NCBI GenBank assembly: GCA_934663625.1
Contig: CAKUKP010000052.1
Coordinates: forward strand, 1-21,045
Direction of reading: 5' to 3'
DNA: 21,045 nt
Source of the DNA: an uncultured Clostridia bacterium
GTDB taxonomy: Bacteria > Bacillota > Clostridia > Christensenellales > Aristaeellaceae
Within the stretch, counting starts at the first letter, position 1. Each line of letters begins with the position of its first letter. The position numbers were made by a program, and so were the translations under genes. The notes under the pieces were generated by a model. That model saw nothing but the letters and a program-made list of their open reading frames with translations, was not told where the DNA came from and did no database searches. Shown piece after piece: positions 1 through 5,162 of the stretch.

Positions 1-29
1 GGCTTTGAATGGGTGAATTTTGTATGAAT

Positions 30-69
30 GGTATAAAATATCCGTCCGAAAACTGTGTTTTCGGACGGA
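30..69 (-). terminator. Intrinsic terminator of the tRNA cluster
   Basis: A perfect 13-bp inverted repeat (41-53 and 57-69) with a 3-nt loop lies just past the 3' end of the last tRNA. Read on the minus strand it is followed by a T-rich run (complement of 30-40). The T-run is broken by A residues, so it is not a textbook U-tract, but position and stem fit transcript end of the tRNA unit. Confidence 0.75.
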
Positions 70-72
70 CTG

Positions 73-148
73 TGGTGACTCATCGGGGATTCGAACCCCG
101 GACACCCTGATTAAAAGTCAGGTGCTCTACCGACTGAGCTAATGAATC
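73..148 (-). tRNA. tRNA-Lys (anticodon TTT)
   Basis: A minus-strand cloverleaf with a 7-bp acceptor stem (148-142 with 83-77, one G-T pair), a T-loop GGTTCGAATCC and anticodon loop CTTTTAA giving anticodon TTT (Lys). The 3' CCA is encoded at 75-73. It is last in a four-tRNA cluster, 3 nt downstream of tRNA-Gln. Confidence 0.96.
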
Positions 149-151
149 AGG

Positions 152-226
152 TGGCTGGGGCGGCTGGGGTCGAACCAGCGAATGCCAGAGTCAAAGTCTG
201 GTGCCTTACCGCTTGGCTACGCCCCA
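152..226 (-). tRNA. tRNA-Gln (anticodon TTG)
   Basis: A minus-strand cloverleaf: acceptor stem 226-220 paired with 162-156 (TGGGGCG/CGCCCCA), anticodon loop CTTTGAC giving TTG (Gln), GGTTCGACC T-loop, and encoded CCA at 154-152. It is followed closely by tRNA-Lys and separated from tRNA-His by a terminator-like hairpin. Confidence 0.95.
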
Positions 227-230
227 ATAA

Positions 231-253
231 AAGCAAAAAAGCCGCGCCGGCTT
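231..253 (-). terminator. Terminator-like hairpin between tRNA-His and tRNA-Gln
   Basis: On the minus strand the stem AAGCCG/CGGCTT with a 3-nt loop runs straight into a T-rich tract (TTTTTTGCTTTT, complement of 231-242). It would end or attenuate the Arg-His transcript before Gln-Lys. Downstream tRNAs would then depend on read-through or a separate promoter that I do not see. Confidence 0.6.
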
Positions 254-268
254 ATTCGATTGGGAAAA

Positions 269-346
269 TGGGGTGAGTAGTGGGGTTCGAACCCACGACC
301 TCCAGGGCCACAACCTGGCACTCTAACCAGCTGAGCTATACCCACC
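269..346 (-). tRNA. tRNA-His (anticodon GTG)
   Basis: A minus-strand cloverleaf with anticodon loop TTGTGGC giving GTG (His). It has the extra 5' G (complement of 346) opposite discriminator C73 (complement of 272), the identity element specific to tRNA-His. The acceptor stem is 345-339 with 279-273, and CCA is encoded at 271-269. Confidence 0.96.
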
Positions 347-350
347 ATAT

Positions 351-427
<77 letters not shown>

Positions 428-468
428 ACATTCATCCGTGCAGGAACTTACCCTACCGACAGTTTGAA

Positions 469-497
469 ATTATAGCACAAGGAACGCCGTTTGTCTA
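469..497 (-). promoter_or_regulatory. Sigma-A-type promoter of the tRNA cluster
   Basis: On the minus strand, TAGACA (497-492), a 17-bp spacer and a perfect TATAAT (474-469). Transcription would start near 462, about 35 nt before tRNA-Arg. Confidence 0.75.
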
Positions 498-537
498 TAG
501 TTTTTTTCAAATAAACACATTATTTAACGTTTTTATG

Positions 538-546
538 TGATATACT
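538..546 (+). promoter_or_regulatory. Extended -10 promoter of the WG-repeat gene
   Basis: TGA followed by TATACT fits the extended -10 form (TGnTATAAT). No good -35 box is seen at the right spacing, as is usual for this class. It lies 34 bp before the start codon, and the upstream DNA is AT-rich. Confidence 0.5.
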
Positions 547-579
547 GGTTTTATCATCCGAAGGATTGGAGGCGCGGAT

Positions 580-1869
580 ATGCGCAAAATTCCCCCTGTC
601 ATCATCGCGATACTGCTTATGTTCTCCTGCGCGCAGGCGGCGGTCTGTTTCCGCGCGGACGATGCATACTATCTCTTAAACGAGGATGGCGCCGTGATCG
701 CTCCGTCGGGCTATTATTCGGACATTCAACCCCTCGGCGATGATTTGTTCGCCGCAAAGCAAAACGATCTGTACGCGCTGATCAATTTCGAGGGCGTTCG
801 CTATACTGCATTTGAATACAATGAAATGAAGCCCGCGGGCGATGGAAATATCCTGATTCGCAAGGGGCAGAATTGGGGCGTGATGGATTCGAGCGGCGCG
901 GTTTTGCACAAATGCGCCTATTCGAACATTCTCCCCTCCGGCACCGGCGCATACTGGGTGTTCGCCGGAAGCCGAAACGATCTGCACGCCGATCCAATGC
1001 TGGTTCTGCGCGCGGACGGCGGCATCACCGGCACCGGCATTCGCGTTCTGGACGCGGATACGACCCTCGGAAGCGGACTGATGCGCGCGCTGCTGGCGGA
1101 AGAAAACCTGTACGGCTACATCGATACAACCGGCAAAATCGCGATCGACGCGCAGTTTGATTACGCCGGATGCTTTACCGGCGGCATCGCCTGCGTTGTG
1201 CAAAACGGAAAATACGGTGTGATCGACACCGACGGAAAGTTCATACTCGCACCGGAATACGATTGGATCGCGCTATCGCCCGCGGGCGGCATTCTGGCGC
1301 TTACCGCGGATGGAAACACTGCGCTGTACAATTCCAGCGGCAAACTGATCCGGCAGAAGCAGGCGGACTACGCCGGTTTTTACGGCGCGTACGCCTATAT
1401 GACAGGCGATACCTCCACTCTTGTATTCAATGCGGACGGCGATCAGATTCTAACGCTTTCCGCCAATGCCGGAATGCAGACGGGCATCGGCGACGATCTG
1501 ATTCTGATGGACGGCACATGGGGCGAGGAATGCGTTTACCTGTACGGCTCCGAGCGCAAATACCAGAATATCTATCCGCTCGGCACGGCGGCGGACGCGC
1601 GCATCTACGCCTATATGACCATCAACGCCGCGCGATACAACAACGATCTTCTGGGCGAAATCCAATATTCCACCGATCCCGCCTCCGCGCGATACGGTCT
1701 GATCGATTCATCCGGCGAAATCCGGATCACCGCGCAGTATCGATCGATCGAATACTTGCAGGACGATCGATTCTGCGTGCGCACGGACGATCAATGGCAG
1801 ATGATCGATTCCAGCGGAAATGTATACTTCAGCTGCGCGGCAGCGGACGAAGAATCCAGTTCCGAATGA
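580..1869 (+). CDS. Exported WG-repeat protein
   Basis: A 429-residue protein. Residues 1-20 form a signal peptide (RK, hydrophobic stretch, AQA cleavage site). A Cys at 17 is present but the lipobox is poor, so type I cleavage is preferred. The mature part carries WG (KWG-type) beta repeats of the pattern Y-G-x-I-D-x-x-G-K, visible near residues 100 (NWGVMDSSG), 178 (YGYIDTTGK), 212 (YGVIDTDGK), 372 (YGLIDSSGE) and 406 (WQMIDSSGN). The spacers hold degenerate copies. Such repeats are thought to form beta-propeller or solenoid folds used in cell-surface binding; no enzymatic residues are evident and the specific ligand is unknown. The start is fixed by GGAGG at 568-572, 7 nt before the ATG. 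The 3' end overlaps the convergent carboxypeptidase gene by 41 bp. Confidence 0.85.
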   Translation: MRKIPPVIIAILLMFSCAQAAVCFRADDAYYLLNEDGAVIAPSGYYSDIQPLGDDLFAAKQNDLYALINFEGVRYTAFEYNEMKPAGDGNILIRKGQNWGVMDSSGAVLHKCAYSNILPSGTGAYWVFAGSRNDLHADPMLVLRADGGITGTGIRVLDADTTLGSGLMRALLAEENLYGYIDTTGKIAIDAQFDYAGCFTGGIACVVQNGKYGVIDTDGKFILAPEYDWIALSPAGGILALTADGNTALYNSSGKLIRQKQADYAGFYGAYAYMTGDTSTLVFNADGDQILTLSANAGMQTGIGDDLILMDGTWGEECVYLYGSERKYQNIYPLGTAADARIYAYMTINAARYNNDLLGEIQYSTDPASARYGLIDSSGEIRITAQYRSIEYLQDDRFCVRTDDQWQMIDSSGNVYFSCAAADEESSSE

Positions 1870-2950
1870 TTTGCAGAAACGCCGCGACGGGCGTCGCCTG
1901 ATCTACGCGCTCTCCGGCGATCAACCGGCATTCGGCGATGGCGATCCCATCCTCCAAAAGCGTCGCCGTGCCGAGCGGCGCTCCGCGCTCCACGGGCGCG
2001 TTCTGCGGCTGCGTCTGATAGACGATCTCCGTGCGCGCGCCGTTGCGCACCGCCGCGGCGAGATCCTCCTCGGCAACCGCCGGTACGGTTTCCGCCGTGC
2101 CGCCGTAGATCTCCACCGTTTTGGCGGTATCCCCCGCCGCAATCCCGTGCATTAGATGATAATTGTCAAACCCGTAATCCAGAATCGTTTCGGCGGTATC
2201 GAACCATGTATAGCAATGCAGCACCGCGCCGATCAATTCCATATCGTTTCGCTCCGCGGAAAAAACAAGGCATCGCCCCGCCTTATTCGTAAATCCCGTC
2301 TTGCCGCCCGTCGCGCCTTCATAGGTGGTCAGCAGGCGGTTTTTGTTTTCCAACACGCGGCTGTATTCGTTGCCCACCCACGGAATCACCTTGCGCTTCG
2401 TGCCCGTGATCATGCGGAAGGTGGGATTGCGCATCGCTTCGCGCATGATGCGCGCCAGACCGAGCGCGGAAGCCTTGTGTCCATTCGCGTCCAGCCCGTG
2501 CGGATTGACGAAATTCGCATCGGCGTTCAATTCCTTCGCGCGCGCGTTCGCCATTTCCGCAAACGCCGATACGCTGCCCGCGACGTGCTCCGCCACCGCG
2601 ACCGCCGCATCGTTTCCGCTGCGCAACATCAGACCGTAGAGCATCTGTTCCATCGTGAGCGTTTCGCCCCTGGACAGGTACAGCGAAGTGCCCGTAACGC
2701 CTGCGGCGTTCGGACCCGTGGTAACCGTTTCATCCAGCGCGCTATGCTCCAGCGCCAGCAGCGCGGTCATGATTTTCGTGCAGGAAGCCTCCGGCAGAAT
2801 TTCATTTTCATTGATGCCCAGCAGGATCCTGCCGCTCGCCGCATCGATCAACACGGCGGCCTTTCCTTCAAACGCCACCGCTTCGGACGCGGCGGCGCAG
2901 CACGGCAGCAGCATCGCCAGAATCAGAATCATCAACAGGTTTTTTCGCAT
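1829..2950 (-). CDS. D-alanyl-D-alanine carboxypeptidase (peptidase S11, DacF/PBP5 type)
   Basis: A 373-residue low-molecular-weight penicillin-binding protein that removes the terminal D-Ala from peptidoglycan stem peptides outside the membrane. Residues 1-22 form a signal peptide. All three active-site motifs are present: SxxK as SCTK at 56-59 (nucleophile Ser56), SGN at 111-113 and KTG at 217-219. The part after about 255 corresponds to the PBP5 C-terminal domain, and the tail (about 352-368) looks like the amphipathic membrane anchor of this family. The start is supported by GGAGG 9 nt upstream. That ribosome binding site lies inside the 3' arm of a terminator-like hairpin (see 2953-2986). 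The gene is downstream of and co-directional with the DUF1836 regulator, and its 3' end overlaps the WG-repeat gene tail to tail. dacF or dacA would be reasonable names, but the paralogue cannot be decided here. Confidence 0.93.
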   Translation of the reverse strand: MRKNLLMILILAMLLPCCAAASEAVAFEGKAAVLIDAASGRILLGINENEILPEASCTKIMTALLALEHSALDETVTTGPNAAGVTGTSLYLSRGETLTMEQMLYGLMLRSGNDAAVAVAEHVAGSVSAFAEMANARAKELNADANFVNPHGLDANGHKASALGLARIMREAMRNPTFRMITGTKRKVIPWVGNEYSRVLENKNRLLTTYEGATGGKTGFTNKAGRCLVFSAERNDMELIGAVLHCYTWFDTAETILDYGFDNYHLMHGIAAGDTAKTVEIYGGTAETVPAVAEEDLAAAVRNGARTEIVYQTQPQNAPVERGAPLGTATLLEDGIAIAECRLIAGERVDQATPVAAFLQIIRNWILRPLPRS

Positions 2951-2952
2951 TC

Positions 2953-2986
2953 AAAAAATCCTCCGATGCAGTATCGAAGGATTTTT
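2953..2986 (-). terminator. Hairpin ahead of dac: terminator that also holds its ribosome binding site
   Basis: Arms 2954-2967 and 2973-2986 pair over 13 of 14 positions (one C-A mismatch) with a 5-nt loop. Read on the minus strand the 3' arm contains GGAGG and ends in TTTTTT, so it has the form of an intrinsic terminator. The same GGAGG is the Shine-Dalgarno sequence for the ATG at 2950. Confidence 0.7.
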
Positions 2987-3004
2987 ATTCAATGCATGTG
3001 CAGT

Positions 3005-3514
3005 TTATTCCTCTTCCGGTTCCGTTTCCATTTCCTGCGGCGCGTACAGCAGGCATTCACAGCCCGCGCGGTAGGACGACGCGTACACCGCCAGATCCAT
3101 CGCCGCGGACAGGGCGCTGCGCGTATTCATCATATCGCTGATGGATTTCTGCTGCCGTTCGCAGAACAGGGCGTACAGCGCGCGCACATCTTCTTCCTCG
3201 CGCACGGTGAGCATGGATCGAATGTCCTCCATGGTGCATACGCGCTTGAGCGATATGATCATAATCAGCAGCGCAATCTGCGTCCGGCTGTATTTTTTGC
3301 CGGTGGGGCGCGGGATCAGCTTGTTTTTGACGTAATTGTTGATCATTGGCGCGGAAAGATAGCTCTTCGTGGAATCGCCGTACAGGGGTTCATAGGCGCG
3401 GGTAATAAAGGTGATTACCTGATCCATGTATAGCCCCAGATCCGGTATTTTTTCCCAGGAAACCGGCGTATAGCGGCCGATTTCAGCATATATTCGATCT
3501 ACGTTATTATCCAT
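3005..3514 (-). CDS. DUF1836 domain protein, probable DNA-binding regulator
   Basis: A 169-residue soluble protein. The central region (about 50-100), with the pattern SAPMINNYVKNKLIP then a KKYSRTQIALLIMI stretch, matches the DUF1836 family of Bacillota. In that family this region resembles the winged-helix start of MerR regulators. The C-terminus is acidic (ends EEE). The function is not established for the family; a transcription regulator is inferred from the fold. GGAGGG lies 8 nt before the ATG, and a promoter is visible at 3535-3563. The gene is divergent from the SGNH hydrolase, whose promoter contains a large palindrome, so it is a candidate binder of that site. It lies upstream of dac on the same strand with a terminator-like hairpin between them. 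Confidence 0.8.
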   Translation of the reverse strand: MDNNVDRIYAEIGRYTPVSWEKIPDLGLYMDQVITFITRAYEPLYGDSTKSYLSAPMINNYVKNKLIPRPTGKKYSRTQIALLIMIISLKRVCTMEDIRSMLTVREEEDVRALYALFCERQQKSISDMMNTRSALSAAMDLAVYASSYRAGCECLLYAPQEMETEPEEE

Positions 3515-3534
3515 AGCATACCCTCCGCATATCC

Positions 3535-3563
3535 ATTATAGCACAACAATTGAATTTTGCAAA
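3535..3563 (-). promoter_or_regulatory. Promoter of the DUF1836 gene
   Basis: On the minus strand, TTTGCA (3563-3558), 17 bp, then a perfect TATAAT (3540-3535). The start codon is 20 bp further on. The -35 box is only a 4/6 match. Confidence 0.6.
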
Positions 3564-3577
3564 TAGCGAATTTTTGC

Positions 3578-3606
3578 TTGACATAATTGCTTTTATGGTG
3601 TAATCT
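3578..3606 (+). promoter_or_regulatory. Promoter of the SGNH hydrolase gene
   Basis: A perfect TTGACA at 3578-3583, 17-bp spacer, and TAATCT at 3601-3606. The -10 box lies inside the left arm of a long palindrome, which suggests repression of this promoter. Confidence 0.8.
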
Positions 3607-3627
3607 AGTTTTGTAAACTAGATTACA
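3599..3627 (+). promoter_or_regulatory. Palindromic operator candidate over the SGNH promoter
   Basis: A perfect 13-bp inverted repeat: TGTAATCTAGTTT at 3599-3611 and AAACTAGATTACA at 3615-3627, separated by 3 bp. It covers the -10 box and the predicted start site, and ends 15 bp before the ATG. It lacks a T-tract, so it is more likely a protein-binding site than a terminator. In RNA it could also fold into a 5' cap-like hairpin. The binding protein is unknown. Confidence 0.65.
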
Positions 3628-3642
3628 TGGAGATGAGATATT

Positions 3643-4308
3643 ATGACGTTGAAAAATATCTGTCTGTGGGGAGATTCCATCGGCAAGGGCGTGGTATTTG
3701 ATGAACAGCGAAAGCGGTATGCAATCTGCCGCGAAAGCTGCGCTACGATGCTTTCGCAAATCGCCAGCCTGCGCAATTTTTCCGTGATGGGTCAAACGAC
3801 GCGCGAAGGTCTTGCGCGGATGAAGACGGCGGACATCGCGCCGAACGACGTCATCGCCATCGAATACGGCGGCAATGATTGCGATCTGGATTGGAAATCC
3901 GCCGCGGAGCACCCGGATGTATCCCAGTATGGCAAGGTGCCGATTGATGAATTCGCCGATAATCTTACTGAAATGATTCAGATCGCGCGCGGCGCGGGCG
4001 CGGAGCCCATGCTGGTGCTGCCGCCGCCGATCCTTTCCCAGCGCTTTTTCAACTGGGTATCGCGCGGACTGAACGCGGCGGGCATATTGAAATACCTGGG
4101 CGATACAGAGGCGATTTATCGCTGGCAGGCGGGCTATGCGGATCGCGTGCGTGAAACCGCCGCCGCCGCGAACGTGCCGCTGATCGACATTCGCACGCCG
4201 TTTATGAATGCCGCCAGCATCGATTCGCTGTACTGCATCGACGGCATGCACCCGAATGCCGAAGGTCAGCGCACGATCTTCGACGCGATCCGGAAATATA
4301 TCCCGTAA
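3643..4308 (+). CDS. SGNH/GDSL-family hydrolase
   Basis: A 221-residue cytoplasmic protein with no signal peptide. The SGNH blocks are present: block I GDS at 10-12 (nucleophile Ser12), the block II Gly probably near residue 50 (VMGQTT), block III GGND at 76-79 (oxyanion-hole Asn78), and block V DGMHPN with Asp200 and His203. Length and architecture fit small esterases/lipases of this superfamily, which remove acyl or acetyl groups from lipids, sugars or thioesters. The substrate cannot be read from sequence. A GGAGATGAG ribosome binding site precedes the ATG. The promoter is strong on paper but covered by a 29-bp palindrome, so induced rather than constant expression is likely. Confidence 0.88.
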   Translation: MTLKNICLWGDSIGKGVVFDEQRKRYAICRESCATMLSQIASLRNFSVMGQTTREGLARMKTADIAPNDVIAIEYGGNDCDLDWKSAAEHPDVSQYGKVPIDEFADNLTEMIQIARGAGAEPMLVLPPPILSQRFFNWVSRGLNAAGILKYLGDTEAIYRWQAGYADRVRETAAAANVPLIDIRTPFMNAASIDSLYCIDGMHPNAEGQRTIFDAIRKYIP

Positions 4309-4409
4309 TCATCAAAAAAATGGATTTCCCCGTTTAAGCCGCGCGCGGCGCGGGTATAAATGATGCAGAGGAAAATCATCCTCGTTCATATATAAAGGAG
4401 GAAACATCC

Positions 4410-4718
4410 ATGGCAGTAAACACGGTAAACAGCGATAGCTTTGATCGCGTTGTATTAAAGAGCGAAAAACCCGTATTGGTGGATTTCTGGGCGACCTGGT
4501 GCGCGCCCTGCAAGATGATGGGGCCGGTGGTTGAGGAATTGGCGCAGCGCCACCCCGAAATCGAAGTGGCGAAGGTGAATGTAGATGAATCGCCCGAACT
4601 GGCGGCGGCGTACCGCATCGCCGCGATCCCCGCGCTGAAGCTGTTCAAAAATGGCGTGGTGGTCAATTCTGCGATGGGCTTTACCCCCATTGAGGAGCTG
4701 GAGGAGCTGCTTAAATAA
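4410..4718 (+). CDS. trxA: Thioredoxin
   Basis: A 102-residue protein of usual thioredoxin length. The redox motif WCAPC is at residues 30-34, the variant found in many Clostridia in place of WCGPC, and the cis-proline is at 74 in IPAL. It reduces protein disulfides in the cytoplasm with electrons from a thioredoxin reductase, not present in this window. A near-perfect AAGGAGG ribosome binding site sits at 4395-4401. A weak promoter (TATAAA at 4355-4360) is possible. The last codons and stop form one arm of a 13-bp palindrome, and the final 18-20 bases of the gene recur as an imperfect direct copy 332 bp downstream. Confidence 0.95.
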   Translation: MAVNTVNSDSFDRVVLKSEKPVLVDFWATWCAPCKMMGPVVEELAQRHPEIEVAKVNVDESPELAAAYRIAAIPALKLFKNGVVVNSAMGFTPIEELEELLK

Positions 4719-4728
4719 GCAGCTCCTC
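4701..4728 (+). terminator. Palindrome across the trxA stop codon
   Basis: Arms 4701-4713 and 4716-4728 are perfect 13-bp inverted copies around AA, with the TAA stop in the right arm. There is no T-tract after it, so it is a weak terminator at best. It may instead be an edge of the structured element that follows, or an RNA-stabilising hairpin. Confidence 0.4.
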
Positions 4729-4732
4729 AGCT

Positions 4733-5034
4733 TGTTGACAAAGTCAACAGACTGGCAGACGCTGAAAAACGTCGCAAGGCGCGGAGGCAAGCTTGCAAAT
4801 GAGAGAGTTTAGTAAACCTAAATGACCGAAATTTGCAAGTGCAGCCGACAAACGCACCGAAGACCTTGCTATGCAGGGTTTCGGCAGCGCGCCGAACGAA
4901 TCCAAAGGATTCGCGGCGGCTGGTCGCGCTTCTGCAAGCAGAAGCGCGACTGCTGTCAAAGCAAGCAGAAATTTTCACTTCGTCAGAAGTATTTCAGAAA
5001 ATTTCTGCGGTTGCGTCGTTTGTCAGTGGTCTGG
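4733..5034. repeat. Multi-hairpin, MITE-like intergenic element
   Basis: No credible reading frame is present; the stretch is a chain of inverted repeats. 4733-4749: 7-bp arms, 3-nt loop. 4792-4839: CTTGCAAAT with its complement, 30-nt loop. 4857-4884: nested CCGAA/TTCGG and CCTTGC/GCAGGG. 4891-4917: 7-bp plus 4-bp stem. 4923-4950: perfect 13-bp arms around AA. 4965-5008: 12-bp arms GCAGAAATTTTC enclosing a second 5-bp hairpin. The outer ends are imperfect inverted repeats: 16 bases at 4762-4777 match the complement of 5011-5026 at 14 positions, and CAGAC at 4748 pairs with the complement at 5029-5033. This is the form of a miniature inverted-repeat element or a structured RNA. I recognise no named family. 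Confidence 0.55.
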
Positions 5035-5052
5035 GGAGTTGCTTAAATAAGC
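5033..5052 (+). repeat. Direct copy of the trxA coding tail
   Basis: These 20 bases match 4701-4720 (the last trxA codons, stop and 2 bases beyond) at 18 positions. In the trxA frame the copy would read Gly-Glu-Leu-Leu-Lys-stop against Glu-Glu-Leu-Leu-Lys-stop. The two copies flank the multi-hairpin element, as expected from insertion with target duplication or from recombination within the gene tail. Confidence 0.6.
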
Positions 5053-5074
5053 GCATTCTCACTCAAATCTCAAT

Positions 5075-5088
5075 CGAACATTTGTTTA
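5075..5088 (+). promoter_or_regulatory. LexA (SOS) box upstream of uvrB
   Basis: CGAACATTTGTTTA fits the Gram-positive SOS consensus CGAACRNRYGTTYC at all but two positions. uvrB and uvrA are standard LexA targets in this phylum. It lies about 40 bp upstream of the visible -10 box rather than over it, so the exact promoter it controls is uncertain. Confidence 0.6.
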
Positions 5089-5124
5089 AGATTGCCGTTT
5101 GCACGTTCAAACGGCAATCTTTTG
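5088..5124 (+). terminator. Intrinsic terminator between trxA and uvrB
   Basis: Perfect 14-bp arms (5088-5101 and 5108-5121) with a 6-nt loop, followed by a short T-run ending at 5123. It would insulate uvrBA from transcripts entering from trxA and the hairpin element. It lies between the SOS box and the uvrB -10 box. Confidence 0.75.
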
Positions 5125-5133
5125 TGGTATAAT
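5106..5133 (+). promoter_or_regulatory. Probable uvrB promoter
   Basis: A perfect TATAAT at 5128-5133, with TTCAAA (5106-5111, 4/6) at 16 bp. The -35 lies in the 3' arm of the terminator hairpin. The start site would be near 5140, about 22 bp before the ATG. Confidence 0.5.
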
Positions 5134-5162
5134 GAAGCTTAGTACAATCGGAGGCAACGCAT

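Noticed and set aside
2156..3433. 425-codon plus-strand open frame across dac and the DUF1836 gene
   Set aside because: It is antisense to two genes with clear motifs, and its Arg/His/Gln-rich product has no family signature.
3599..3627. Palindrome read as a BlaI/CopY site or as an intrinsic terminator
   Set aside because: The TACA-TGTA halves are outward and too far apart for BlaI/CopY, and there is no T-tract. It is kept as an operator of unknown binder.
4733..5034. Known housekeeping RNA (tmRNA, RNase P, SRP, 6S) or a T-box in the hairpin element
   Set aside because: None of the conserved cores I know for these RNAs is present, and uvrB is not a T-box target.
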